DNA of 64,000 nucleotides from positions 1 to 64,000 of the forward strand of contig CAVPPW010000034.1 in the NCBI GenBank assembly GCA_963707445.1, read 5' to 3'. The notes beneath the pieces were generated by a model that made no database searches, was not told where the DNA came from, and saw nothing but the letters and a program-made list of their open reading frames with translations. Positions 36,719 through 57,385 of this stretch are shown piece after piece. Position 1 is the stretch's first letter, and each line of letters opens with the position of its first letter. This DNA is from JALORV01 sp963707445 (lineage in GTDB: Bacteria; Pseudomonadota; Gammaproteobacteria; Burkholderiales; Burkholderiaceae_F). Position numbers and translations under genes: made by a program.

Positions 36719-36748
36719 ATTCTACCGGAACCGGTTTGCTCGGAGCAA
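36719..36748 (-). promoter_or_regulatory. candidate promoter between rpsJ and rplC
   Basis: Minus strand TTGCTC, 18-base spacer, then TAGAAT followed by the GC-rich CGCGGGC discriminator typical of stringently controlled ribosomal promoters. The -35 is weak. It would allow rplC and the rest of the S10 operon to be transcribed separately from str-tuf-rpsJ. Confidence 0.45.
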
Positions 36749-36755
36749 GCCAGTC

Positions 36756-37067
36756 CTATTGCACCTTGATCTCGACATCGACGCCGGCCGGCAGGTCCAG
36801 CTTCATCAGCGCATCCACCGTCTTGTCGGTCGGGTCGATGATGTCCATCAGGCGCTGGTGCGTGCGCATCTCGAGCTGATCGCGCGACGTCTTGTTGACG
36901 TGCGGCGAACGCAGGATGTCGAAGCGCTGGATGCGTGTCGGCAGCGGTACCGGGCCGCGGACGACCGCGCCGGTGCGCTTCGCGGTGTCGACGATTTCGA
37001 GCGCCGACCGGTCGATCAGCTTGTAATCGAACGCCTTCAGGCGGATGCGGATACGTTGGCTTTGCAT
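36756..37067 (-). CDS. rpsJ: 30S ribosomal protein S10
   Basis: 103-aa head protein that also serves as NusE in antitermination. QRIRIRLKAFDYKLIDRSAL, GPVPLPTRIQRFDILRSPHV and LDLPAGVDVEIKVQ are diagnostic. Sits 69 bases after the first tuf. Confidence 0.98.
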   Translation of the reverse strand: MQSQRIRIRLKAFDYKLIDRSALEIVDTAKRTGAVVRGPVPLPTRIQRFDILRSPHVNKTSRDQLEMRTHQRLMDIIDPTDKTVDALMKLDLPAGVDVEIKVQ

Positions 37068-37093
37068 TTCAGATCCTTTTCAAAGAGCGAGAG

Positions 37094-37113
37094 GCCGGAC
37101 CCGCAGGTCCGGC
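37094..37113 (-). terminator. hairpin between tuf and rpsJ
   Basis: Perfect 8-bp stem GCCGGACC / GGTCCGGC with loop CGCA in the 69-base tuf-rpsJ spacer. Only a weak T-rich stretch follows on the minus strand, so it may be a partial terminator or a processing site rather than a full stop. Confidence 0.5.
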
Positions 37114-37136
37114 TCGTGTGTCAACGCACGCGTGCC

Positions 37137-38331
<1,195 letters not shown>

Positions 38332-38371
38332 CTTCTTTCCTCAAAGAACGGTTGTTGATGTTTTTCGCGAA

Positions 38372-40474
<2,103 letters not shown>

Positions 40475-40533
40475 AAGGCTCACCTAGTAAACCTCTGCGC
40501 CATGCTCGTGGCCGGCCGGCGCCCAGAAATTCA

Positions 40534-41004
40534 TTAAAAGCGGAAATGTGCGAACGCCTTGTTCGCCTCGGCCATGCGGTGCACTTCTTCGCGCTTCTTC
40601 ATCGCACCGCCGCGGCCTTCCGCGGCTTCCATCAGTTCGCCTGCGAGGCGCAGCGGCATCGATTTCTCGCTGCGCTTCTTTGCCGCTTCGCGCAGCCAGC
40701 GCATTGCGAGCGCCATCCGGCGGACGGGTCGAACCTCGACCGGGACCTGGTAGTTAGCGCCGCCGACCCGACGGCTCTTCACTTCGACCATCGGCTTGAC
40801 GTTGGACAGCGCCGCCGAGAACACCTCGAGTGCGTTCTTGCCGGCCTTGGTCTCGATCTGCGTCAGCGCGCCGTAGACGATGCGCTCGGCGACGGCCTTC
40901 TTGCCGTCCAGCATGATCACGTTGACGAACTTGGTGACATCGGGTGACCCGAACTTCGGATCCGGCAGGATCTCGCGCTTCGGAACTTCACGACGACGGG
41001 GCAT
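40534..41004 (-). CDS. rpsG: 30S ribosomal protein S7
   Basis: 156-aa 16S-binding protein that nucleates head assembly. MPRRREVPKREILPDPKFGS, NALEVFSAALSNVKPMVEVK and RRVGGANYQVPVEVRPVRRM are diagnostic. In E. coli S7 represses the str operon by binding the rpsL-rpsG spacer; here that spacer is 118 bases. Confidence 0.98.
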   Translation of the reverse strand: MPRRREVPKREILPDPKFGSPDVTKFVNVIMLDGKKAVAERIVYGALTQIETKAGKNALEVFSAALSNVKPMVEVKSRRVGGANYQVPVEVRPVRRMALAMRWLREAAKKRSEKSMPLRLAGELMEAAEGRGGAMKKREEVHRMAEANKAFAHFRF

Positions 41005-41122
41005 TTCACACCTCTCTTAGCTTCAGTCGTTGAGCGAAGCGTTGCTCGCGCCTCGCGACGGCGGCTCCATGCAAACGAGCCGCGACTTACTCGGCCGCGC
41101 CATGCGGCGGCCGGGTTGGAAT

Positions 41123-41500
41123 TCAGGCGGCCTTCGGACGCTTCGCGCCGTACTTCGAGCGCGACTGCTTGCGGTCCTTGACGCCCTGCGTGTCGAGGGA
41201 GCCGCGCACGATGTGGTAGCGCACGCCCGGCAGATCCTTGACGCGGCCGCCGCGGATCAGCACGACTGAGTGCTCCTGCAGGTTGTGGCCTTCGCCGCCG
41301 ATATAGGAGATCACCTCGTAGCCGTTGACAAGGCGCACCTTCGCGACCTTGCGCAGCGCTGAATTCGGCTTCTTCGGAGTCGTCGTGTAGACACGCGTAC
41401 AGACACCGCGCTTTTGCGGGCTGTTCTTGAGCGCCGGGCTTTTGCTCTTGATGCGAGTCGTTTCGCGCGGTTTGCGCACGAGCTGATTGATGGTTGGCAT
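41123..41500 (-). CDS. rpsL: 30S ribosomal protein S12
   Basis: 125-aa decoding-centre protein. The streptomycin-related loops TTTPKKPNSALRKVAKVRL and RVKDLPGVRYHIVRG have the ordinary sensitive-type lysines. MPTINQLVRKPRE start. First gene of the str operon, with a strong upstream promoter and leader hairpin. Confidence 0.98.
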   Translation of the reverse strand: MPTINQLVRKPRETTRIKSKSPALKNSPQKRGVCTRVYTTTPKKPNSALRKVAKVRLVNGYEVISYIGGEGHNLQEHSVVLIRGGRVKDLPGVRYHIVRGSLDTQGVKDRKQSRSKYGAKRPKAA

Positions 41501-41526
41501 ACGCGTCCGTGTTCAAAAACCAAAGG

Positions 41527-41549
41527 GCGCGCCGCCTGAGGCGACGCGC
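41527..41549 (-). promoter_or_regulatory. leader hairpin / possible attenuator before rpsL
   Basis: Ten-base-pair stem with one G-U pair (GCGCGTCGCC / GGCGGCGCGC on the minus strand, loop TCA), followed by CCTTTGGTTTTTG and then, some 15 bases on, the rpsL ATG. The T-rich tail gives it attenuator form in the 5' leader of the str operon. Confidence 0.5.
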
Positions 41550-41747
41550 GGAAACTCTGAAATTGCGGGACTGCTGTTGCTTCGGCGGCGCGTCGGTTTC
41601 TTACCTTGCGCCTCGGACTCGACCCTGTCACGGACCGCGCCGGATGACCGGATGGTCCATGGCCGGCCGACTCCGGATCTCCGGGCGTGGCCAGCGACAG
41701 GGTGGGGCAAAGAACGCAACGCCCGGGCGGGCGCCGAAAAGCTCGCC

Positions 41748-41777
41748 ATTATCGCTAGCGAGGCCATTGAGTGTCAA
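41748..41777 (-). promoter_or_regulatory. strong sigma-70 promoter of the str operon
   Basis: Minus strand TTGACA (perfect -35), 18-base spacer, GATAAT (-10), then a GC-rich discriminator GGCGAGC. It drives rpsL-rpsG-fusA-tuf and possibly beyond. It lies between the rpoC terminator and rpsL, leaving a leader of about 240 bases. Confidence 0.8.
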
Positions 41778-41818
41778 GGCAAAGCCCGTTCGGTCAGGCT
41801 GTGCGGCTCCCAGAAAAA

Positions 41819-41840
41819 ACGGCCCGCCGAAGCGGGCCGT
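41819..41840 (-). terminator. intrinsic terminator after rpoC
   Basis: Perfect 9-bp stem ACGGCCCGC / GCGGGCCGT with loop CGAA, followed on the minus strand by six T residues. It starts 18 bases after the restored rpoC stop and separates the rpoBC transcript from the str operon. Confidence 0.92.
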
Positions 41841-41857
41841 CTTACTTGCCGAACGGT

Positions 41858-46088
<4,231 letters not shown>

Positions 46089-46108
46089 GCGGTCCTCACG
46101 TTGTCCGG

Positions 46109-50209
<4,101 letters not shown>

Positions 50210-50410
50210 GGACACTCCGTTCGACGCGGGAGAGATGGACACTGCGGCCCCATCGGGCGGACGCGGGGACGACAAACGCCACCGCGGGGACAGCATTGGC
50301 TGTCGCCCGGGCGGCGTAGGGACGTCCTGCGCGTGCGCTCATTCAGGGGAAGACTTTGATGTGGGGCCGGCGGCTCCAAATCAAAGGCCTCCCGGCCCTT
50401 GATGCGGTCG

Positions 50411-50434
50411 GCCGGCGCAGCAGACTGCGCCGGC
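50411..50434 (-). terminator. hairpin / attenuator between rplL and rpoB
   Basis: Perfect 10-bp stem GCCGGCGCAG / CTGCGCCGGC with loop CAGA, ten bases after the rplL stop. No T-tract follows directly; a second imperfect GC hairpin (AAGGgCC / GGCCTT) and TTTGATTTGG come about 30 bases later. E. coli also has a partial terminator and RNase III site in this 200-300 base spacer, so it probably lowers rpoBC expression relative to rplJL. Confidence 0.65.
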
Positions 50435-50444
50435 GGTCCCGCAG

Positions 50445-50831
50445 TTACTTCACTTCGACCTTCGCGCCGGCGTCTTCCAGCTTCTTCTTTGCAGCGTCGG
50501 CGTCAGCCTTGTTCACGCCTTCCTTCACGGGCTTCGGCGCGCCGTCGACCAGGTCCTTGGCTTCCTTCAGGCCCAGGCCGGTCAATTCGCGCACCGCCTT
50601 GATGACGTTGACCTTGTTCGCGCCGGTTTCGGCCAGCACCACCGTGAACTCGGTCTGCTCTTCGGCAGCCGGTGCCGCCGCGCCGCCACCCCCAGCCGGG
50701 GCGGCCACAGCGACGGTCGCGGCCGCCGCGGAGACGCCGAACTTCTCTTCCATCAGCTTGATCAGTTCGCTGATCTCGAGCACCGACTTGGCGGCGATCG
50801 CGTCGAGGATTTCTTGATTCGAAAGTGCCAT
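50445..50831 (-). CDS. rplL: 50S ribosomal protein L7/L12
   Basis: 128-aa stalk protein recruiting translation GTPases. N-terminal dimer helix ALSNQEILDAIAAKSVLEIS, an Ala/Gly hinge, and the C-terminal factor-binding domain with NKVNVIKAVRELTGLGLKEA are all present. Confidence 0.98.
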   Translation of the reverse strand: MALSNQEILDAIAAKSVLEISELIKLMEEKFGVSAAAATVAVAAPAGGGGAAAPAAEEQTEFTVVLAETGANKVNVIKAVRELTGLGLKEAKDLVDGAPKPVKEGVNKADADAAKKKLEDAGAKVEVK

Positions 50832-50878
50832 TTACTTGACTCCTGTGCGTTGTTTCAGTTCCGGAATTGGGATGGGGA

Positions 50879-51409
50879 TCAGGCGGCCGCCTTTTCCTTG
50901 GCGTCACGGACCGCAGCGAGCGTGCGCACCAGGCGCGCCGGCACTTCGTTCAGGGTTCGAACGAACTGACTGATCGGCGCCTGCATGGTGGCCATCAGCT
51001 TCGCCAGAAGTTCGTCTCGGCTCGGCATCGTGGCCAGTGCCTTCACGCCCGCCCCGTCCATGACGTAGTTGGGCATCGCACCGGCCTTGACGACGAGCTT
51101 GTCGTTGTCCTTGGCAAAGACCGACAGCACCTTGGCCGCCGCCACCGGGTCGGCGGAAAATCCGTACACCAGCGGCCCGACCAGTTTGTCGGCCAGACCG
51201 GCGAACGGTGTTCCGCTCACGGCGCGACGTGCCAACGTGTTCTTCAGCACTCGCAGTTGGACCCCCTGGCTGCGCGCCTGCTTGCGCAACTTGGTGGCCG
51301 ATTCCACATCCAGACCACGGTACTCAGCGACGACGATCGTCTGGGCCGCTGCCACTAGGGCACCGACCTCCTCGATCTTGGCCGCCTTCTCCTGCCGATT
51401 GAGACCCAC
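50879..51409 (-). CDS. rplJ: 50S ribosomal protein L10
   Basis: 176-aa stalk base protein that binds L7/L12 dimers through its C-terminal helix. GLNRQEKAAKIEEVGALVAA starts the conserved part; TIVVAEYRGLDVESATKLRK follows. The GTG at 51409 is chosen as start, with GGAG about ten bases upstream; upstream in-frame sequence is not L10-like. L10 with L12 usually represses this operon through its leader. Confidence 0.96.
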   Translation of the reverse strand: MGLNRQEKAAKIEEVGALVAAAQTIVVAEYRGLDVESATKLRKQARSQGVQLRVLKNTLARRAVSGTPFAGLADKLVGPLVYGFSADPVAAAKVLSVFAKDNDKLVVKAGAMPNYVMDGAGVKALATMPSRDELLAKLMATMQAPISQFVRTLNEVPARLVRTLAAVRDAKEKAAA

Positions 51410-51771
51410 GGTTCTGGCTCCACTCAAAATGTGCTTCGCGTCCGCGCTTGCGCGCGAGCTAGGCACCGGTTGCACCACCCGGCGACCGAAGCGGACATCC
51501 TGAGTGCTCGACAACGCACTTCAAATGCCTTCTCCGGGGCACCGTCTGCGCTGGATGCCGCCTGCACCTCCATGCCGCCGAGCGTGACAGCGGACACAGA
51601 ACAGCCGGTGATTAAGGAGGAGGCCATCCGGCGCCGTCGTTGAACGCTCGCGCCATCGGTGCCTTCCTCATCCAGCGGTCTTTGACAGCAGCGCGCCCGT
51701 ATCGAATCGCGGCGCGCAGCCCAAAGCCCTTGTGGCCCGGTTGGCACCGGGCCGTATGTCTTCCTCTCGAA
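51410..51771 (-). promoter_or_regulatory. rplA-rplJ spacer, probable L10 leader
   Basis: 362 bases without a convincing gene. In transcript order: a perfect 7-bp hairpin GGCCCGG / CCGGGCC right after rplA (51734-51753), a 9-of-10 bp hairpin GCTGCGCGCC / GGCGCGCTGC (about 51688-51720), the segment GTCAAAGACCGCTGG, and a CCTCCTCCTTAATC stretch complementary to a Shine-Dalgarno. Position and size fit the L10-binding autoregulatory leader known from other bacteria. No clear -35/-10 was found. Confidence 0.5.
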
Positions 51772-52467
51772 CTAGCCGTTCAGCGATGCGGCGTCGACGC
51801 GTACGCCGATGCCCATCGTGGACGACACTGAAATCTTGCGCAGATAAATGCCCTTGCTGGACCCCGGCTTTACCTTGTTCAACGCGTCGACCAGCGCCGA
51901 CAGGTTGGTCTTCAGCCGGTCGACTTCGAACGACGCGCGCCCAATCGTCGCGTGCACGATCCCTGCCTTGTCGGCACGGAACTGCACTTGGCCCGCCTTG
52001 GCGTTCTTGACCGCCTGGACGACATCCGGCGTCACGGTGCCGACCTTCGGGTTCGGCATCAGGCCACGCGGGCCCAGGATCTGGCCGAGTTGACCGACGA
52101 CTCGCATTGCATCGGGTGAGGCGATCACCACGTCGAAGTCCATGAACCCTTCCTTGACCTTGGCCGCCAGGTCCTCGAAGCCGACGATGTCGGCCCCCGC
52201 AGCCTTGGCCTCGTCCGCCTTGGCGCCCTGCGTGAAGACAGCCACGCGCTTGGTCTTGCCGCTGCCAGCCGGCAGCACGACGGAGCCGCGCACCGACTGA
52301 TCCGACTTCTTCGCGTCGATGCCGAGGACGACGGCGACATCGATCGACTCGTCGAACTTCGCGGTCGCACACTGCTTGACCAACGTCAGCGCATCGCCGA
52401 CGGCGTAGTGCTTCTGCGGGTCCGCCTTGCTGTGGATGGCCTTGGAACGCTTGGATTGCTTCGACAT
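51772..52467 (-). CDS. rplA: 50S ribosomal protein L1
   Basis: 231-aa L1-stalk protein and usual repressor of the rplKA operon. KFDESIDVAVVLGIDAKKSD, GPRGLMPNPKVGTVTPDV and GSSKGIYLRKISVSSTMG are diagnostic. Abuts rplK with no gap. Confidence 0.98.
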   Translation of the reverse strand: MSKQSKRSKAIHSKADPQKHYAVGDALTLVKQCATAKFDESIDVAVVLGIDAKKSDQSVRGSVVLPAGSGKTKRVAVFTQGAKADEAKAAGADIVGFEDLAAKVKEGFMDFDVVIASPDAMRVVGQLGQILGPRGLMPNPKVGTVTPDVVQAVKNAKAGQVQFRADKAGIVHATIGRASFEVDRLKTNLSALVDALNKVKPGSSKGIYLRKISVSSTMGIGVRVDAASLNG

Positions 52468-52899
52468 TTACAGGCCCTCCACCGTGATGCCCATCGACCG
52501 GGCGCTGCCGGCGATCGTGCGCACCGCGGCATCCATGCCGGCGGCAGTGAGGTCCGGCATCTTGGCCTTGGCGATGTCCTCGGCTTGAGCGCGTGTGATC
52601 TTGCCCACCTTGTCGGTATGAGGCTTCGGCGAGCCCTTGTCGATCTTCGCGGCCTTCTTGATCAGCACGGTCGCGGGCGGCGTCTTCATCACGAAGGTGA
52701 AGCTCTTGTCCGCGAACGCCGTAATCACCACCGGAATCGGCAGGCCCGGTTCCACGCCCTGCGTCTGGGCATTGAACGACTTGCAGAACTCCATGATGTT
52801 GAGGCCGCGCTGGCCGAGCGCCGGTCCGATCGGGGGCGACGGATTCGCCTTGCCGGCCGGTACCTGCAGCTTGATAAAGCCGATGATCTTCTTTGCCAT
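52468..52899 (-). CDS. rplK: 50S ribosomal protein L11
   Basis: 143-aa GTPase-centre protein and thiostrepton-site component. IGFIKLQVPAGKANPSPPIG, GPALGQRGLNIMEFCKSFNA and the C-terminal GSARSMGITVEG are diagnostic. ATG 52899 (MAKKIIGF) is used rather than the in-frame upstream ATG. Confidence 0.98.
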   Translation of the reverse strand: MAKKIIGFIKLQVPAGKANPSPPIGPALGQRGLNIMEFCKSFNAQTQGVEPGLPIPVVITAFADKSFTFVMKTPPATVLIKKAAKIDKGSPKPHTDKVGKITRAQAEDIAKAKMPDLTAAGMDAAVRTIAGSARSMGITVEGL

Positions 52900-52975
52900 G
52901 AGTGGCTCCTGTGGGTTCAAGCGCCGCACGATTTCACGCGCGGCTCCCCGGTTGCTGCGGCTCGCGCCGCGTTCG

Positions 52976-53533
52976 TCAAACCTTCTCTACCTGTCCAAAT
53001 TCGAGTTCGACCGGCGTCGAGCGACCGAAAATGGTCACGGACACGCGCAGGCGACTCTTCTCGTAGTTCACCTCTTCGACGTTGCCGTTGAAGTCGGTGA
53101 ACGGACCATCCTTCACGCGCACCATCTCGCCGACCTCCCATAGGGTCTTCGGACGCGGCTTTTCGGCGCCTTCCTGCATGCGCATCAGGATCTCGTCGAC
53201 TTCCTTCTGCGGCAGCGGCGAGGGACGATTCGCGGTACCGCCGAGGAAGCCCGTCACCTTCGGCGTGCTCTTCACCAGGTGCCAGGCCTCGTCGGTCATC
53301 TCCATTTCGACCAGGACGTAGCCGGAATACATGCGCCGCTCGGTGATCGACTTCTTGCCGCCCTTGACCTCGACCACTTCCTCGACCGGCACGAGAATCT
53401 GCCCGAACTGCGACTGCAGGCTTGCGCGGTTGATGCGCTCCTGCAGCGTGCGCGCGACGCTCTTTTCCATGCCCGAGTAGGCATGCACGACGTACCAGCG
53501 CTTCGTACCCGGACTCGTTGCGATTTCAGTCAT
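52976..53533 (-). CDS. nusG: transcription elongation/antitermination factor NusG
   Basis: 185-aa factor bridging RNA polymerase with Rho or the ribosome. The NGN domain has RWYVVHAYSGMEKSVARTL and GYVLVEMEMTDEAWHLVKST; the KOW domain has VRVKDGPFTDFNGNVEEVNY. 13 bases after secE. Confidence 0.98.
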   Translation of the reverse strand: MTEIATSPGTKRWYVVHAYSGMEKSVARTLQERINRASLQSQFGQILVPVEEVVEVKGGKKSITERRMYSGYVLVEMEMTDEAWHLVKSTPKVTGFLGGTANRPSPLPQKEVDEILMRMQEGAEKPRPKTLWEVGEMVRVKDGPFTDFNGNVEEVNYEKSRLRVSVTIFGRSTPVELEFGQVEKV

Positions 53534-53546
53534 CCTTCTTGCCTCG

Positions 53547-53929
53547 TCAGCGCCAGCTCAGCAGCAGGTCGTACAGGAACCATTCGAGACTCTTGTCGAC
53601 GATGAACAGGAAAAGCGCCATCAGCACGACGAAACCGAACACGACGCCAGTCGTGCTGACTGTTTCCTTGCGGCGTCGGCCAGACCACGCGCTTCGTTTC
53701 CTGGTACGACTCGCGCGCGTATGCCAGGAAGCGTTTGCCCGGCTCCGAGAACCAGGCGATCGCCGCACCGGCGGCGAGGCCCACCGATCAGCGCGCCGAC
53801 GCGCACGAGCGTCGGCTGATCCGTCAGGAAGGTGAACCCGAGGACGCCAGCTGCCGCTGCGAGCACCGCCACGGCGACGATTGCAAAATCTGACTTGCTG
53901 GCTACGGTTTCGACGTTTGGCGTCGTCAT
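53547..53929 (-). CDS. secE: preprotein translocase subunit SecE (frameshifted)
   Basis: Three-segment SecE of the proteobacterial type, restored to 126 aa. Segments: FAIVAVAVLAAAAGVLGFTF, LIGGLAAGAAIAWF, and the conserved C-terminal TGVVFGFVVLMALFLFIVD, with the amphipathic YARESYQETKRVVWPT before the last. Two single extra bases, near 53782 (G-run) and 53675 (CC), break the frame. SecE clamps SecY and is essential. Confidence 0.94.
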
Positions 53930-53970
53930 CTGCTGTTATTCCAGTCGCCCAGTGAAAGGGCCATTCGCAT

Positions 53971-54046
53971 TGGCAGGGGCAGAGGGAATCGAACCCCCAA
54001 CCTTCGGTTTTGGAGACCGACGCTCTGCCAGTTGAGCTATACCCCT
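53971..54046 (-). tRNA. tRNA-Trp (anticodon CCA)
   Basis: Cloverleaf on the minus strand: acceptor AGGGGTA / TGCCCCT, D arm GCTC...GAGC-type, anticodon loop CTCCAAA giving CCA, T loop TTCGATT, and an encoded 3' CCA. It lies between the second tuf and secE, as in many Betaproteobacteria. Confidence 0.97.
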
Positions 54047-54092
54047 ACCGAAACTGGCGGGCGCGGTGTTGGAGCCGCGCCGCGATCTCTCC

Positions 54093-55284
<1,192 letters not shown>

Positions 55285-55363
55285 CGCAGACTCCTGACTG
55301 CCCGTTCTTTCTCGTTCTCGCCGCCGGGTCTCGTGAACCGCGGTGGCCCTTCGCTGCCTCAAT

Positions 55364-55438
<75 letters not shown>

Positions 55439-55506
55439 CTCGCGTCGTTCGCTCGCGCGCAACGCCGCGCTCGTTGCACTTGTTCGTGTTTCCCCTTGAA
55501 CATCTA

Positions 55507-55580
55507 TGGAGCGGGTGAAGGGAATCGAACCCTCGTCGTAAGCTTGGAAGGCTTCTGCTCTACCATTGAGCTACACCCGC
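55507..55580 (-). tRNA. tRNA-Gly (anticodon TCC)
   Basis: Acceptor GCGGGTG / CACCCGC, anticodon loop CTTCCAA (TCC), T loop TTCGATT, encoded TCCA end. Middle of the Tyr-Gly-Thr-tuf series, the same order as E. coli tyrU-glyT-thrT-tufB. Confidence 0.97.
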
Positions 55581-55655
55581 TCGATCAACTCCTGCTCAAA
55601 GCTGCGATCCCTGCAGCGGGTGACTCAATCACTTGCATGCCGCACGCTTGGATGC

Positions 55656-55741
55656 TGGTGGAGGAGGTTGGATTCGAACCAACGTAGGCGTAAGCCAACA
55701 GATTTACAGTCTGCCCCCTTTAACCACTCGGGCACCCCTCC
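55656..55741 (-). tRNA. tRNA-Tyr (anticodon GTA)
   Basis: 86-base class II tRNA with a long variable arm. Acceptor GGAGGGG / CCTCCTCC-type, anticodon stem CAGA / TCTG with loop CTGTAAA (GTA), T arm GGTTCGAATCC, encoded ACCA end. First gene of the tRNA-tuf transcript. Confidence 0.96.
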
Positions 55742-55755
55742 GCGGCGAACCGCAA

Positions 55756-55784
55756 ATTATGGTTGTGCAACAAAGGCTTGTCAA
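55756..55784 (-). promoter_or_regulatory. strong promoter of the tRNA-Tyr-Gly-Thr-tuf transcript
   Basis: Minus strand TTGACA, 17-base spacer, CATAAT, with the -10 ending 14 bases before the mature tRNA-Tyr. This is the best-matching promoter in the window and should drive the tRNAs and the second tuf. Confidence 0.85.
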
Positions 55785-55978
55785 ACCGACGCCCATTCGG
55801 TGCACTGCGGCACGCGGACATCGCTTCCGGTCGCGCGCGTAAGGTCAAGCCTTAATCTCGAATCCGGACCGGCCTAACAGGATCTGGAAGGTGTGTTGGC
55901 GCACACTAACTTTGTGCAGGGCTGCCTTTAGAGTCATTGCCACCTTGACTCTGGCCGCTACGCCCGGATAGTTGTGCA

Positions 55979-56617
55979 ATGCACAAAATCCATTTACGAA
56001 ACGAAACGGAAGAGCGAGCGCGGACGCAAGTAGCGGCTCGCGACAACCTTGGGGAGACGGCGGGTGACGATCTCGTCGCGCAGTTCGGGCCATCGCACCG
56101 CTCCCGCATACTGGCCCATCTGATCGCGCTGCCCGAGGAAGATCGGCGCCTGAGGTTTGGCCACCAGATCAGCGAGGCGTCGATGGCTCGCTACGTCCGT
56201 GGCATCCGCTTTTTCCGGGATGCGGCCTTCGGCGTCATCGACTCACAGGGTCAAGTGCTCGGATTCGGGCATCTGGCCATGAGCGACCGCGAGGCAGAAT
56301 TCGCACTCTCGGTATCCAGGGCAGCGCGACGGCGTGGAATCGGGCTCGAACTCTTGCGACGGGCGGGCGAGCACGCCCGGAACCGCGGGCACCGCGTGAT
56401 GACAATGGTTTACATGCCCGAAAATGCAGCGCTTGCTGCTCTTGCGCAGAAGGCTGACATGCACGTCGTCCGCGAGCCGTCAGAGTGTCGTGCGTACGTC
56501 GGTCTCGAACCCGGCACGCCGGCATCATTGTTGGAAGAAGCCTGGCGCGAAACCTTCGCGGCGATCGACCTCGGGCTAAGACTGGGCCGCGCCGACGCAA
56601 CCGTCACATCTGCTTGA
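55979..56617 (+). CDS. GNAT-family N-acetyltransferase
   Basis: 212-aa protein with one GNAT domain at about residues 60-165. The acetyl-CoA-binding motif A appears as LSVSRAARRRGIGLELLRRA, preceded by the beta strands FGVIDSQGQVLGFGHL and followed by HRVMTMVYMPENAALAAL. The substrate cannot be told. The ATG at 55979 has no strong Shine-Dalgarno. Its stop overlaps the end of the convergent response-regulator gene by 14 bases. It sits alone between the tRNA promoter and the two-component pair. Confidence 0.85.
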   Translation: MHKIHLRNETEERARTQVAARDNLGETAGDDLVAQFGPSHRSRILAHLIALPEEDRRLRFGHQISEASMARYVRGIRFFRDAAFGVIDSQGQVLGFGHLAMSDREAEFALSVSRAARRRGIGLELLRRAGEHARNRGHRVMTMVYMPENAALAALAQKADMHVVREPSECRAYVGLEPGTPASLLEEAWRETFAAIDLGLRLGRADATVTSA

Positions 56618-57371
56618 ACAGGTGCGTGTAGTTGCGGCTGACTTCGAGCTTGTCCTGCCGGCCCTTGACCTGCACCAGCTGACGCCCGCGGAAGTCGCGG
56701 GTCACGCCTGCAATGGCGTCGACGTTCACGATCGTCGAGCGGTGGATCTGCCAGAACTTTTCAGGGTCGAGCTCCTCGACCAGTTCCTTGATCGGTTTGC
56801 GAATCAGCGCTTCCACCGACTCGGTCTGCACGCGCGTGTACTTCTCGTCGGACGTGAAGAACAGCACGTCGGCGACGGGGATCAGCTTCAGCTGTTGCCC
56901 GACGCTGGCCTGGATCCACTGCAGCCGGCCTGATGTACCGGGCGAGGCCCCGACAGGATCGTCGAGCTTTTGTGCCAGTCGCGTCAGCAGCTCACGCAGG
57001 TCGCTCGGTGGTTGCCCGAGCCTTTTCTTCAGGCGGGTGACCGTCAGCTCGAGACGCTCTCGCTCGGCCGGCTTGAGGACGTAGTCCACCGCGCCCTGTT
57101 CGAACGCCTCGACCGCGTACTCGTTGTAGGCGGTGATGAAGACGACATGACAGGCGTCGCCTATGGCGCGCGCCGCCTCGATGCCGGTCATGCCCGGCAT
57201 GCGGATATCGAGAAACGCCAGGTCCGGGGCATGTTCGCGAACTGCGGCGACGGCTTCTTCGCCGTTCTTGGCCTCCGCCACGACCTGAAGGTCCGGCCAG
57301 ACCTCGGCCAGCCGCGCGAGCAGCTGTTCGCGCATCAGGCGCTCATCGTCCGCAATGATTGCCCGTGTCAT
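56604..57371 (-). CDS. LytTR-family response regulator (AlgR-like)
   Basis: 255-aa regulator. The receiver domain (about 1-120) has the acidic pair ADDE, phospho-acceptor Asp in LAFLDIRMPGM, Thr/Ala switch in VVFITAYNEYAVEAF and Lys in DYVLKP. The LytTR DNA-binding domain follows with VADVLFFTSDEKYTRV, KFWQIHRSTIVNVDAI and VSRNYTHLFKQM. Organised like AlgR of Pseudomonas, which controls alginate and type IV pili; a pilus link here is only inference. The sensor kinase gene is directly upstream, 14 bases away. Confidence 0.93.
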   Translation of the reverse strand: MTRAIIADDERLMREQLLARLAEVWPDLQVVAEAKNGEEAVAAVREHAPDLAFLDIRMPGMTGIEAARAIGDACHVVFITAYNEYAVEAFEQGAVDYVLKPAERERLELTVTRLKKRLGQPPSDLRELLTRLAQKLDDPVGASPGTSGRLQWIQASVGQQLKLIPVADVLFFTSDEKYTRVQTESVEALIRKPIKELVEELDPEKFWQIHRSTIVNVDAIAGVTRDFRGRQLVQVKGRQDKLEVSRNYTHLFKQM

Positions 57372-57385
57372 ACGGGCATTATGCG

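Noticed and set aside
41628..41857. C-terminal extension of RpoC running to 41628
   Set aside because: It is read in a shifted frame after one surplus G near 41908 and would pass through the rpoC terminator and the str promoter.
51424..51747. Small protein-coding gene in the rplA-rplJ spacer
   Set aside because: Composition is Arg/Cys-rich and random-looking, no family resemblance, and the position is that of the L10 regulatory leader.
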